Positions 20,714 to 32,151 of a stretch of DNA of 64,000 nt are shown here, piece by piece. Below the pieces are notes generated by a model. The model saw only the letters and a list, made by a program, of their open reading frames with translations, searched no databases and was not told where the DNA came from. The position numbers and the translations under genes were made by a program. Each line of letters begins with the position of its first letter. Positions within the stretch are counted from its first letter, which is position 1. This DNA comes from Massospora cicadina (Eukaryota; Entomophthoromycota; Entomophthoromycetes; Entomophthorales; Entomophthoraceae), in NCBI GenBank assembly GCA_022478985.1, contig JAKSZP010000004.1:467869-531868 (forward strand), given 5' to 3'.

Positions 20714-21784
20714 GTGAGCATCGTGGTGAGCGGTGCACTTAATAGTGCAACTAAGGGCACGGAACGCCCTGGAGAGGGACCAGGAACCCAATCTGCAAAG
20801 AAATCGCAGACTCAGACACCATCTGGGTTTATGGTATTCACTGTAAAGCACGTGCAATATATGTACATTCAGTTCAACCAACCCTTATCAAAGGTGGAAC
20901 ATGGGATCAGACTCTTCCTTGGGGATGAGTTACCGACCCTGTGGGAGAAAACATGTGAGGCACATCCCTCACTTTTCCCTCATGTGGTGTATGTAGCCAC
21001 CAACAACATGAGCCGTGGCTGGATCAATATTGGTTTTAAAACAGCTGATGAAGCCAATGCCGCAGCAAAAATCTGTGTGGAAATCGCCCTTCCCGAGGTC
21101 AAAAAAATAGTGTGCACCACGCGCACCAGATGTAACAAAGCAAAAACTTTGTTTATCTCTTTTGAATCGCTCCCCACCAACCTTCCTTGTAAGGTAATCA
21201 AGGAGGAGCTCCGCAAAGGTCTTGTGGCCTATGGAGAAATTCAGCAACTCAAATTACAGCAATTTCTCCTGATGCCCAACCTGTGCACAGGCAAAGCTAT
21301 CGCTGTAATCAATCCCTTCCCAGAAGTGGAAGAGGACTTATCCAGAATTCCCCGCACAGCAGAATTTCACTTTGAAGATGGGGGCCAGTCAGCTGCATTA
21401 CGAGTTACATCAGAACGCGCACTGCCCATTTGCAACCACTGTGGCTCACTGGGCCACAAGGAACATGCATGCCCTGTGAAAGAGGGCTTAATGGAAAATG
21501 ATTATTGTGAGGAAGCAATGAACGAAGAAAATGAAAATTTCACCAAAATGACTGACAGTCACCACCCATTCCGCTGGGGTGAAGATGGACTATATTCCAT
21601 CATGGACCCAGTTACAAGCAAACAACATAAAGTGGCACAAAAAGCATGCAAACGAGCAGCGGCCAAAGTGGCAGCACATGCGGAGTCTGCCATTAACCCT
21701 GGACAAATTTGGGAGGATATTTCTGATATTTACCAAACCAACCAATCAGAACAATATGCCCAGGTCGAAAATTTTATACAGTAA
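20714..21784 (+). CDS. LINE-A1 ORF1 protein (RNA-binding, CCHC)
   Basis: The longest intact LINE ORF1 here, 356 codons. The listed start is a GTG; the family start lies upstream (LINE-A2 begins MSKFVCNN at 29761), so the true N-terminus is probably lost to a small mutation. The middle reads SRGWINIGFKTADEANAAAK, then FISFESLPTNLPCKVIKEEL and GLVAYGEIQQL, resembling an RRM-like fold. It is followed by a zinc knuckle CNHCGSLGHKEHACP (CX2CX4HX4C, all four ligands present) near 21430-21475. A Lys/Ala-rich segment and a Gln-rich end follow. L1-type ORF1 proteins coat element RNA and act as chaperones. Confidence 0.85.
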   Translation: MSIVVSGALNSATKGTERPGEGPGTQSAKKSQTQTPSGFMVFTVKHVQYMYIQFNQPLSKVEHGIRLFLGDELPTLWEKTCEAHPSLFPHVVYVATNNMSRGWINIGFKTADEANAAAKICVEIALPEVKKIVCTTRTRCNKAKTLFISFESLPTNLPCKVIKEELRKGLVAYGEIQQLKLQQFLLMPNLCTGKAIAVINPFPEVEEDLSRIPRTAEFHFEDGGQSAALRVTSERALPICNHCGSLGHKEHACPVKEGLMENDYCEEAMNEENENFTKMTDSHHPFRWGEDGLYSIMDPVTSKQHKVAQKACKRAAAKVAAHAESAINPGQIWEDISDIYQTNQSEQYAQVENFIQ

Positions 21785-22109
21785 CCTGACTGAGTTACAA
21801 AGCGACATCATTCATGCACATATTGAGGAACAATGCAACCACAATTTGGGCGAAAATGTGGTGCACAATTCACCAAAGTTGAACCTCAAAAATACAAAAT
21901 CCAATTAACAATCCGCATCAAATCAATATGAGACCTGTGCAGGAAAAGTTGACAAAAATGCAAAAAACCGCAATTCCATTAAATCATTGGGTCAGATCAA
22001 AAGAACCAACAATGGCAGTGAAAGAGTTGGAGTACAGATGCGGAGCATGGCCAAAATGAGCTGTGGTGGGATAGGGCCAGAGGGCCCTCCCACCTGCTCC
22101 TGAGGCGCC

Positions 22110-23000
22110 GCGGGCACCTCAGTGTCAATAGGGACGCTAAACATCGCGGGAGCCAGGGCTCATACGTCCCAAGCCAAAAAGCTGGCATTCCTGCGAAAAC
22201 CTCTTGTAGATCTCTTGGCCATCCAAGAAACCCACTGTCTACAAGGGGAAGAAGAATCCTGGTCAACCAGGGTCGCACCATCACAAACAGTAAGGATGTC
22301 TCACTGTGGGGTGATCATCCAAAACAACAAAAAATTTAAAATTATAAATTCATCATCACACTTGCATGATCGAGTCTTGGTAGCAACAATCACGTGCCAA
22401 GAGGAAATAATTTTGATAGCATGTATATATGCACCGTGCACTGCAACTTAGAGAAAACAATTTTTTGAAAACATTTATACTCTCACCCTCCCACCAGATA
22501 CCATCCTGTTGGGTGACTTTAACTGCTGGCATAACCCAATACGGATCAATGGCCTAATCCCAGAGAATACCCACCTGGACACATTGAATTACGCACAATG
22601 AAGGCATCTCTTGGCTTACAGTATGCTCTTCCCCTAATTCACCACTCCTTCCCCACATGACGCGGCCCAACATACGTGAGGGAGCGCTCATATTGATGAG
22701 TCGCATTGACCAAATCCTCATCCCGCAATCCCACCGCTCAAGAATCTCCAAATTTATAACAAAAAAGATCAATTTTTCTAACCACCAATTAGTTACGGTG
22801 CAGTTAGCGCCAACCCAATCCCAAACAGGTGTCGCCTTGGAGAAAGCTTCACCTGGAAAATATAAAATTGCCTGAGATATCCAACTGGGTTGAAAACAAG
22901 GCTATGAACCCAGAATTCACAGCCTCATTCACTTCAGATCCCATCAGAACATGGGAAAATTTCAAAAAGGATTTAATCAACAAAACCTGACATATTGCAT
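22110..23000 (+). pseudogene. LINE-A1 ORF2 endonuclease domain
   Basis: 22122-22451 reads IGTLNIAGARAH with the Asn of the APE fold, then LLAIQETHC with the catalytic Glu, and SHCGVIIQN. After a stop (ACTTAG) the block ILLGDFNC is at about 22505-22530, and SRIDQILIP plus FSNHQLV (normally SDH; Asp changed to Asn) are in a shifted frame at 22690-22800. The enzyme nicks target DNA for target-primed reverse transcription. Several stops break it. Confidence 0.8.
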
Positions 23001-23041
23001 CACATAAGTACACCGCGGACACAGCCACAATCAAACGTACC

Positions 23042-24330
23042 TTGGCGGAACTAGACCACCTGGAAATAAATACTCTGAGATCTGGCTATAGCCCTAACTG
23101 GGGATGCAAATGGGCAGAAATTTCTGCCCGACTTAACAACCTCATCCTTGAACACCAACACAGAATCAAAGTATCAAACAAAGGTAACTTAATAAAGGAA
23201 GGTGAAACCAGTTCAACATACTTTTTCCGCCAATTCCACTCCCGCAGAAACCAGCCCATGTGCACACAGGTCCGCAAGACCAACAGCACCATGGCAATTG
23301 ACCCTGAGGAGGTCAAGGCGGAAGTAAACTGCTATTACACCGAATTATATCATGAAATGCCAAAAGATTCACAAAAAATTAAAGAATTTATACAAACTGC
23401 CAAGATACAAAGTACACCACCGAATTACAATATACTATCCCTTATTACATAGGAGGAGCAATGGGAGACAATTACGCGGTGCACCACATAGGAAATGGCC
23501 GGGGCCTGATGGGATACCCTAAAAATTTTACGAAAAATATTTTCAATAAATCGCCCCCCTCCTATTAGCGTCTATGAACCAGAGCTTATTGGAAACACGC
23601 CTATTACCAGGATGCCATGATACCTACGTTATAACCTTGTATAAAAAGGGTGACAAGTTGGACCTGGCCAACTCGCGCCCAATTGCACTCTCCAACACTG
23701 ACACAAAAATTCTAACAAAAATTTTAGCAGCTAGATTAGGCGCAATTGCATCTGACGTCCTATCACCCAACCAGTTTGGGTTTATACCAGGGCGTTCAAT
23801 CTGGAACAACATACACCCTGTTGCAAACATTTGCCAATCCAAAGCAACTGGTGCCCTGGTCTTCTTGGATCAGGGAAAGGCGTATGACCGTGTTAGCTGG
23901 CCATTCCTAAAAGAATGTCTACATGCCTTTAAACTCCCACCAAGATTCATAAAATGGGCGATGCTCCTAACAGAATCTGCAACCATGGCTGTATGCAGCC
24001 CTGGATTCCTAACAAACAAGATTAAACCACACAGAGGGCTCAAACAAGGGGATCCCATCAGCCCACTGCTATACAATTTCAGCTTTGACCCACTCCTCTG
24101 AGTAACTGACTCACGTCTCATGGGGATAACCGCACAAGGACAACCAACAGTCAAGATACTGGCCTTTGTGGATGACTGCGTAGCAGGTATAGCAAACAAT
24201 GAAGATGCCTGACAACTGGAACACACTATAGAGGAATACTCCAAGGTGAGCAATGCATCGCTCAACAAAAGGAAGACAGAAATCATCCTCTTAGGCAAAT
24301 ACACAAACAATTGAGCCACAACATCAGAAC
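23042..24330 (+). pseudogene. LINE-A1 ORF2 reverse transcriptase
   Basis: 23042-23452 is the linker between endonuclease and RT. 23574-24101 is open with TLYKKGDKLDLANSRPIALS, NTDTKILTKILAARLG, FIPGRSIWNNI, ALVFLDQGKAYDRVSW and GLKQGDPISPLLYNFSFDPLL. It then meets TGA where an Arg is expected. The catalytic motif is AFVDDCVAG at about 24160-24180 (normally FADD). Two more TGA codons occur at Arg and Trp positions, all explained by single transitions. It is an RT of the L1-like LINE class. Confidence 0.85.
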
Positions 24331-25678
24331 CTCACACCAACACTCGAAGAAAAACCCAATCATTTTACCCTTTGCAACACCTCCCACCACCACTCCTGTC
24401 CGACACCTTGGAATATGGCTAGAATCAAGGGGATATGCTAATGAGACAATGGAAAGTAACCTGTTACAACGGGTATATAAACGCGTTGCCTCCATCAAGG
24501 GAAAAACCCCAGGACTAACAGGACGAGTTACAGTTGCTAACTCGCTCATCCTCCCAATACTGTGGTACCAGGACCATGCGATAGCCTTCTCACCTACCTT
24601 TATAACCTCAATTCGCGCGCTTATCCAGGGCTGGCTGTGGCCTGGCTCTCACCCTCCTATACAGATGGAAACACTATTTGGCCCACGCTCAGGCGGAGGC
24701 ATGGGACTAATAGATTTTGAGAGCCATGCCAATCACATCCTAGGTACCTGGATAAAGGAAATCCTTGCTCCAGACCTCCTGCAACAACATTGGTCTAGAG
24801 CAGCAAGGACTAACTTTTCACAGGCGCTCAAATTAACCAACCCACATAGTCCACCCAGACTACTTTCATACCTTGCCAAGGACCCTACTGCAACGGGTCC
24901 GCATGGAACCTCCCCTCATTTCAAACATATCCTCTGAACTATCCGCCATATGGGATGGACCATAGAGAACATGGGTACTATACAGGGAAGGGGACGACCC
25001 AGCCCCCAATTCAAATTAAGAAACCCAGAAAACCACCCCCAGAGGGATATGCTCGCAACAACCCCAAGCATAGCTAGGATAGAATACCTGAATATGTTGG
25101 ACATTTCCTATGAAGTAACCACACAGAAGGCAATGTGGAAAATGACTAACCACCCACTCCTACAGCCGAGGATAAGAGCAAACACCTGGCGCTGTCTGAG
25201 AAGGACTTATAGGATGGCGGACCATTCCAAGTCCCTCCACAAAACATGTGCAGTATGTGGAGGGGAGGGATCCCTACATCTCCGCCTAGAAACATGCCCC
25301 CCCAACCAAAGCTATATGGAAGGAGGTCGCACACCTGCTTAAGATCCAAAATGAACAAGATTCTCGATATCAAAGAGCATCTTCGCGCTCCAGATCGAGT
25401 CACCAATCCCATATACCCTTCGTTCCCTAATAATACCCATTGCAATGTGGACAATCCACACAATTGCATTAGATGCGTTTAAGGGCACGGTCCCAACCAT
25501 TCATGGGGTTATTAACAGATTCCATGTCCACTTACTGGAGCACTTCCAAGCCTGGCTCTATGGATATATGGGACCAAGACAAAAAGCGCTCATAGAATCA
25601 TGGTTCCCATTCTGGTTCCTCCACACATACCCTTTCCTTCACACCTGTTCCATAGCAGGGGAAACCCCCTCGGAGTAG
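24311..25678 (+). pseudogene. LINE-A1 ORF2 C-terminal region with zinc-binding domain
   Basis: Segments 24311-24937 (VRHLGIWLESRGYAN, GRVTVANSLILPILWY, GPRSGGGMGLIDFE), 24950-25342 (HPLLQPRIRANTWRCLRRTY, then CAVCGG...LHLRLETCP) and 25445-25678 (MWTIHTIALDAF, WFLHTYPFLHTC). The middle part is the zf-RVT-like domain of plant and fungal L1-type ORF2 proteins, with a C-x2-C...H...C pattern. LINE-A5 (63325-63861) is almost the same protein with this part unbroken. Confidence 0.8.
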
Positions 25679-25821
25679 TGCACCAACCCCCTATACCTGG
25701 CAGTCCCACTGGCAATAGGGGCAACTTGAGTACCCTGGGGTGCCCAATTCTGTTTTTGTCAGTAATTTCCTTAGTTTTACGTATATTTGGTAATGTCCGT
25801 CCCCTGGTCGGCTTACCTCAG
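25679..25821 (+). other. LINE-A1 3' UTR with conserved terminal motif
   Basis: It contains aatgtccgtcccctggtcgg followed by cttacc near the end. The same motif ends LINE-A3 (gtccgtcccatggtcggcc), LINE-A2 (ttcccctggttggcc) and LINE-A5 (gcccgtcccctggtcggc). A shared 3' end is the usual RNA signal recognised by the LINE's own RT. Confidence 0.65.
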
Positions 25822-25846
25822 TTAATTAAAAGGTCTACAAAGTAGC

Positions 25847-26330
25847 TGTATCAAAAACTTGATGTGAATTGAGGCCCTCTGTCTAAAATCATCTCCTTGG
25901 AAGTAACATGATGCAGGAATACATTTCTCAAAAACAGAAGAGCTATCTCTTTAGTAGTGACACTAGTAGTAGTTGGGAAAATAAGACATTTTAGTAATCT
26001 ATCTTCACCACCAAGGCTGCATTGAATCCTTGGGAACGGGGTAGTTATACATCAAAATCCATAGATATTAACTCTCAAGGCTATAATGCGATTGATAATC
26101 GTCATAATTGTCCTTCAGGAAGTCCTCTAAGAACCTTGGTACGCCCACAAAACTCCCATCCTGCCACATATTATAAGAAATCCCCTATAAGACCAAGCCA
26201 TCAGAAAGTTTTTTGAATCAGTTGGATCATTTTATTTTTTCAGGGTGTCCTGCCGTGCCTATATCGTGGTGCTTACGCATGACATCCATTCTTAAAGGTT
26301 CTTCTGGTACATAAATAATTTATCCATAAT
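25847..26330 (-). pseudogene. C2 integrase N-terminal zinc region and first part of core
   Basis: The minus strand reads a zinc-region piece MRKHHDIGTAGHPEKIK (about 26310-26240) with two His, then in another frame SISMDFDV, stop, LPRSQGFNAALVV (first catalytic Asp) near 26060-26000, and MILDRGPQFTSSF (second catalytic Asp) at 25905-25860. The frame then runs into the LINE-A1 target repeat. The missing half is at 20093-20573. Stops occur between each block. Confidence 0.78.
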
Positions 26331-26559
26331 ACTGACTGACCCTTAAACAAATAACTATTTTAGTATCACACACTGTCTAAGTATTGAATGAGATCATTCT
26401 TCACATTCTGAAAGAAAGCATCATCATTTTGCATCCAAAATCTTTTTTCCACGGCCCACTAGTACAAGAGGAGATAATAATTCAGCGGGATCCTTGGTTT
26501 TCAGAAGCACCATGTATAAAAATCTGTAATTCTCCTTCTTTAGGTATCATGTCAGGACA

Positions 26560-27000
26560 ACGGGTTAAGGAATCTGAAATTAAACTAATTTACCAGGTTT
26601 GTAACCAATGTCCAAGCCATAATCCTCCAGAGTAAGTGCCTGTCGTGCCTGATGCTGGATTAATTGCTGTGGGGTGAAAAATTAAGTCAAGTTTTTATGG
26701 TCTGTCAAAACTTGTAATGGGTACTTTTTCCACAAAGGTACCGGCGCCAGCGTTTGAGACATTGAACAACGTCCAACATTTCCTTGTCATAGATATGATA
26801 GTTGCATTCTGCTGGATAAATTTCTTGGAATAGTAGGCTATGGGATGCAGCCTACTATCATCACCCTCCTGCAATAAAATCCCCCAAGAGCGTATCCTGA
26901 AGCATCAGTCTCACCCACGAAGGGCTTTTCATCATTGGGTATTTACAACACAAGTACAGAAACAAAGGCAGCCTTCAAGGCAGAAAAAGATTTTCCGCCG
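26560..27000 (-). pseudogene. C2 RNase H domain
   Basis: Minus-strand blocks: KPFVGETDASGYALGG (D-A-S active-site strand, about 26925-26885), HPIAYYSKKFIQQN, DKEMLDVVQCLKRWRRYL and TLEDYGLDIGYKPG near 26600. This is the chromovirus-type RNase H order. Frames change between blocks. It lies between RT and integrase as expected. Confidence 0.78.
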
Positions 27001-27980
27001 CCTAAGACCATTTATATAAAACAATCTAGAATATGAGCCGTTTTAAGAGTTACGTAATATAAGAAAAGCCTTTTATAAAATCCCTGCAAAATTTTGCCAA
27101 TCTTAAGAACCTTTTAACTTCCTTCGACTATTAGGTGTAGTCCAAGATGTGATGGCATCCACTTTGCTAGGTGCCATGGTGAACCCATTCTACCCACAAC
27201 GTAACCAAGAAATTCAACTTCCACCTGCGCAAACTCACATTTTGATAGCTTCACATTCAAGTTGTACCTGCCAAGCTGCTCAAAGACCAAGTTCAAGTGC
27301 AGTAAGTGTTCCTCTTGCGTCTTGTTGTAAATCAAAATGTCATCAAGGTAGGCTACAAAAAAGTGGTTCATGTAGCCACCCAGCATCATATTAATCATTT
27401 GTTGAAATGTACTAGTTACATTGCACAACCCAAATGGCATCACCAGATATAAAAAAACCAAAATCGTGTCTTAAACGCTGTTTACCACTCATCACCTTCT
27501 TTATATCCGTATCTGGTTATATGTATCCTTAAAGTCAACTTAGAAAAAAGATTTTATCTATAGACAATTGGTCACTCAAAGTGATCAGCGTCAGGTAAGG
27601 AATACCAGTTCGATATGGTTATATCATTGAGCTTCTAGTAGTTTATATATGTCCATAGTCCACCATCCTCCTTACTCACAAACAACAGGGGTAATGAACA
27701 GGGAGAGCGAGAACTTTTATAAACCTACTCAAGCATTGTATCCAGGTATTCTCTAAAGGCAATTTGTTCCCGCCTAATTGCAACTATAATTAGGTACATG
27801 GGTGGGCTGCTTCCCTTCTAGTAAATCAATCGCGTGATCAAAGGATCCATGAGCTGATAGTTGCTTAGCCTCCTCCTCACCAAAAAGGGAAGTCCATTTT
27901 GAGAGATACTCAGGGATCTTTACTTTGCAAGGATCTAATGGACCACCCTGAGAAACTGTTGCAGACATGGCCTGACCATT
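27000..27980 (-). pseudogene. C2 reverse transcriptase
   Basis: 27968-27774 reads KIPEYLSKWTSLFGEEEAKQ then HGSFDHAIDLLEGKQP, the standard entry to chromovirus RT. After broken fingers (GGWWTYINY, stop, KLNDITISNWYSLP), 27461-27114 is open with VMPFGLCNVTSTFQQMIN, AYLDDILIYNKTQEEH (catalytic YLDD near 27340) and CEFAQVEVEFLGYVV. The catalytic Asp pair is intact; the gene is not. Confidence 0.85.
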
Positions 27981-28158
27981 TTGATCTTCTAACGCACACT
28001 CAATGAGCTTGTCCTTTAGCTTAATTGTGATAGAGCTCCGTCCATAATTGTGCTGGAGTTCAACCTGTGCCCACCAAGGATAGCCAAGAATTACAGGATG
28101 GGGTGAACTACGCAGGATTCAAAACTTAACTTTCATTTTACTTGCCCCAAACTTAAAT

Positions 28159-28446
28159 TCAATTTGACGTGAGCAGTGGTAAGCTAAAGACTAACCAATG
28201 TTCCCCAAGGTTACTTTCATCAAAGTTTTTTGCATGAAAGACCAGCATTTTCACTACATGCTCTAAGCTGAAGTTCCGTGAGGCCCCAATGTCCAGCAAA
28301 GCCATAATTTTCAGATTTTTTCTTCCAACGTTTAAAATCAAACTCAATACTGGATAAGAATGCTTATCATCTTTAATGAGGAATTGAGGTCTTAGGGTTT
28401 CACTTATGGCACTTCTGTTCCCAGAATTATCTTGGTCTGCTAACAC
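28159..28446 (-). pseudogene. C2 aspartic protease (active-site Thr to Ile)
   Basis: Open for 95 codons. VLSLILNVGRKNLKIMALLD leads to IGASRNFS, so the D-T-G-A-S loop reads D-I-G-A-S (ATT, one C-to-T step from ACT). Length and place between Gag and RT fit the retropepsin domain. Gag-Pol cleavage would be lost. Confidence 0.78.
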
Positions 28447-28449
28447 CCA

Positions 28450-29138
28450 CTATTAGACTCAGGGTGACCTCAATAACTTTTTAAGGGTAGCGTGATGGGG
28501 TGATGTCTGATCAAATCTTCTAAGTGACCTTCTAACCCTTACCTGAAATAAAGCGCTCACATTTCCTAGCCTATTTCTGCCCTCTGAAAATTCTCCAAGA
28601 ACTAATGAGTATATTCTTCAGTGGTTTGATCTTCCTGTTGAAGGTTCATCAAGGCAATCCGTTCCTGTAATCTGTTACCAATGGAAGTTGCTGCAGCTAA
28701 CAACTGGATTTTGAATGCTCCATAATCTTCACACAAATTCTCATTCTCTTCTAAGGCCCTTATAAATTATCCCAGAGCATCACCAGTGAGTTGTGATCCC
28801 ACTTTCATAATTTTCCGTGCATTATTTTAATAGGTATCAGGATAAACTTTGAAATACGCCCCCAAAAATGTAAGCCCTCTTTCACTCAGCTAAAGTTATT
28901 TTTAGGCAAAAAACTGCAGGGTAATTTATTGATATGTGGTTGGATACACTCTCTGTCTGCATCTGAATGTGTCCTACTGCTTCTATACAAGCTATTTCAT
29001 ATTTCTTAGCTGGGAAGAATCCGCACCAGCAATTGGTAACTTCCCATCATCAAGGCAGATATCAAAGCTCCCAATAAAAATGTAGTGTGATATTCATAAT
29101 AAACTTTGGCGATCAAAATGTCACGGCTGGTTTATCTC
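28450..29138 (-). pseudogene. C2 Gag and 5' leader (broken)
   Basis: Minus-strand pieces near 28830-28550 resemble chromovirus Gag: KVGSQLTGDAL, ALEENENLCEDYGAFKIQL, TSIGNRLQERIALMNLQQED and TTEEYTH. Stops are frequent, and no zinc knuckle was recognised. The part next to the LTR (29138 down to about 29000) should contain the primer-binding site; no TGG start is visible after GGACA, so this signal is lost or different. Confidence 0.55.
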
Positions 29139-29677
29139 TGTCCTGGTTGGGAGTATCTAACCATGTGCTATCATAACCAAGGGTTTGGATCCAGTATGAC
29201 CAGGACACTAGAAGCATCCAAATAGAAGAAAGAGTGGGTCTACTGGTATGTTAGTTGTCCACTGATAAGATTTTAATAGAGGGAAGTTGGAAGAAAGTTC
29301 CTTAGAGTTTGGGGTGGTAGATCGGGATTAACACTTTAGTAAATATTTTAATAGCGTTTGCATAATATAAAATATTATTATTGACTGAGAAGATTAACCA
29401 TATAAATGTCTTAGTTTATATCCCATCCAATTTCCTGGACTTACCTAAGCTTAACTTGATTTTGAAACTGTGCACCTTTCTTCTTTGGAGCTTTTTGGGA
29501 TTGCAACTTGCATATAATTTTGAAAGGCAGTGGGAATCGTCTCAGTCTCATTGTATTTTTTTGGCGCGATTAATGAATCAATATTACCGCAATTATGGTA
29601 ATTTAAATGATTTATTTAACAAGTTTGATACAATTATTCATTTGATAAGCAATTAATTGATCTAGATTTAGCACATA
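29139..29677 (-). repeat. C2 5' LTR, distal part
   Basis: Homologous to 5388-5925. On the minus strand it ends GGACA, an inverted match of the LTR start TGTCC (35173). Interrupted by LINE-A2, whose 15-bp target repeat is the last part of this piece (29663-29677). Confidence 0.78.
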
Positions 29678-29760
29678 AAAAGCTTTTCTTTCCCATTACT
29701 ATCACTTTTAGTAACACAATTCTACACAATTTCTCTGATATTGACAGTCAACAAGGAAAT

Positions 29761-30830
29761 ATGAGCAAATTTGTCTGCAACAACACCAGTTGGGTGAATG
29801 TGGCCAGCGCGAAAGGCCCAAAGCCCTCCCAACCCACTGGGGAAAAACGCCCCAGCAGAATGTTGACACACCCTCCCACCAAAAAGGTGAGCACAGTGCC
29901 GTACCCAGAGTTTTGCAATTTCTGCAAAAAATGGGCTCATACACCAAGATAGAACACTCCCAACCCCTGTCCTCCCTTGAGCACAGCCTTAAAATTATGG
30001 TCAGCAATACTTCCCTCAAATCGTGGGTAAAATGGGGGAGGCCTTCTCTGCAACTTTCCCAAACACTATCTTAGTAAATTATAAAAATTTACATAGAGGA
30101 TGGGTGGACATCAGGTTCATGTCCGCGGAGGAAGCAGTGGAAGCAGCAAAAGTCATTTTCTCCATAAAAATTAACAACGAAGACCGTACCATCTGCACAG
30201 TGTGCACATGATGGAATGAGGCAAATGACCTATTCATTGTATTTGACTGACTTACGAGCACCCTGCAATGTGATAAACTTGCAGATGAGCTCCACAGGGG
30301 CCTCGAAGGTTATGGCGTAAACAAACAGTTTGAATTTGAGAAATTCTCCCCCTCCTGCCCCACCTGTGTACAGGGAAGGCATTAGCCATTATAGAACCCA
30401 ATCAGGAAGTGGTAGAGGATATCACCCTCATTCCACGCACAGTGACCATCAACCTCCCCAATGGCAGCATATCTCGCCCCTTCTGCATCACACTGGAACA
30501 CACCCCACCTATCTAAAAATTCTGCTCAGCTATAGGCCACAAAGACCACACGTGCCCTATCAAGTGCGGGATCAAAGCACCGGTATTTTGTGAGGACAAT
30601 ATGGACGAAACAAGCCCAGCTTTTGGCAAAATTAAGGACTCCACTTTCGCCTTCTAATGGGGTGAAAGAGTCAACGTCACTTTGGTTGAGCCCATTTTGC
30701 GCAAGGACCGTTGTCATGCACAGACTGCCTGCAAGCAGGCCAAAAGTTCCGCTGAGACCCAAGCTTGCACCACAATTTCCCCAGAACAGATTCAGGCGAA
30801 TGCCATGGCAGCGCAGCAGAATAACTAATC
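29761..30830 (+). pseudogene. LINE-A2 ORF1
   Basis: Begins ATG with MSKFVCNNTSWVNVASAKGP, a plausible family start codon. Then frames change repeatedly: LHRGWVDIRFMSAEEAVEAA (30085-30150), LADELHRGLEGYG (about 30270-30315), TCVQGR, and the knuckle FCSAIGHKDHTCPIK at 30520-30565, where the first Cys position carries a stop. The end is Gln/Ala-rich (ISPEQIQANAMAAQQNN). Same layout as LINE-A1 ORF1, but not translatable whole. Confidence 0.75.
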
Positions 30831-31266
30831 AGACCCCCTGCATATAACCTAATGCAACCAAAACAATGAATTTTTTGGACACAACCAATCAAACACCTCC
30901 AACCACGCTGGAGAAAATCCACCATGCACCACTGTGGATCCTCCCAGCCAATCATGTGTGGTTAGCGATGATATGGTTCATGCACATGATTTGGAAGATC
31001 ATTTCAGCCAATCACAATGCAACAACACCCATGCACAAAACCCAATCACTTCAACACCTAGTTTCCGCCCATCAAACCCACAGGCAAGCAGCGGAAAATT
31101 TTTCGCTGATGGGGCACAAGCCAACCCACGCCAGACTAAACTCCATGGAGTAATCTGAGCCCAAAGAAACTGAACAAAACCAGTACTACAACCGCCGACC
31201 AACACACTGGAACAAATCTGGTTAATCAACCCCATACTCACAGTATGACCCGCGATAAGGAACTGG

Positions 31267-32125
31267 GTGACCTCAGTGGGTCGCCCCAGCATTCCTGATG
31301 TGTGGACTACCACAATCACCATAGGGACGCTCAACATCGTGGGAGCCAAGGCCCCTCATGTCCCAGGCCAAAAAAATGTCTTTCTGCACAATATCCTCAT
31401 GGACATCTTGGCCATCCAAGAACCTCACTGTCCACCTGGGGAGGAGGAGTCATGGTCAACCATGCTCCTCCCAGCCAAATCCTTTTGGACGTACCACTGT
31501 GGGGTGGTAATTATAACTAACCATAATCATCCAGTAAATATTTGAAGCACATACTCCCACCTGGAGGGATGGCTGCTTCTAGCGGATCTCAAGTGGAACA
31601 AAGAAGCTTTTGCCATGGTGTGTGTATGCCCCAAATGATCCAAATGACCGCCAAAAATCTTTCTCTGATATCCTCTCAATTCCTTTCCCTGAGGCAACGT
31701 TTTTCGTGGGAGATTTCATTTGCTGTCTTAACACCATCAACGACTGCTGGCCCAAGTCTAAGGCTATACCCCGCAGCCACACGGAACTACGCATACTAAA
31801 GGCAATGCTGGGCCTATGCGACACCATTGCCAAACAAGCCCCCACCCTGGCCAACATGACGAGGCCCCACCACAACAATAACCAGCTGGTCTCAATGACC
31901 CAGATTGACCAGATGCTCGCCCCTATTGACTTCCATCACCGGGTATCAGATTTTACATCAACAATTATACCTTTCTCTGACCACCAGATGGTCTCAATAG
32001 TGATATCATCCCCAGAAAAACACCAAAAGCCACCAACCTGGAACAGAGTTAACCCAAGCACCATCCATCTTCTGGAGCTTAAACTTTGGATTGAGATGGA
32101 GCTAACAACACAGCAAGAAAGATGA
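31267..32125 (+). pseudogene. LINE-A2 ORF2 endonuclease domain
   Basis: 31267-31545 reads IGTLNIVGAKAPHV, DILAIQEPHCPPGEEESW and YHCGVVI. 31610-32125 continues CVYAPNDPNDRQ, FFVGDFICCLNT (the GDFN Asn is Ile), TQIDQML and PFSDHQMVSIV with the SDH motif kept. This is an APE-type LINE endonuclease, cutting the target strand. One frame change (about 31545-31610) and the Asn loss inactivate it. Confidence 0.82.
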
Positions 32126-32151
32126 CCACCCAACAGGAACCCTATCGCTGA

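Larger units (their letters stand above)
20598..25821 (+). mobile_element. LINE-A1, full length, defective
   Basis: A two-ORF non-LTR element of the L1/Tad type: ORF1 with a CCHC knuckle, ORF2 with APE-like endonuclease, RT and a zinc-binding C-terminus. The flanks carry a long duplication: ttaatta-c-aaggtctacaa-gtagc at 20574-20597 and nearly the same at 25822-25846, about 24 bp with two differences. Removing it restores the C2 integrase. The 5' end shares a pyrimidine-rich ctttctttctcata start with the other LINE-A copies. Confidence 0.88.

Noticed and set aside
20714..21784. 356-codon open frame as a host protein gene with a zinc knuckle
   Set aside because: It lies at the 5' end of a LINE with duplications, has paralogues at the same place in A2, A3 and A4, and has the ORF1 layout. 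It is a retroelement protein.
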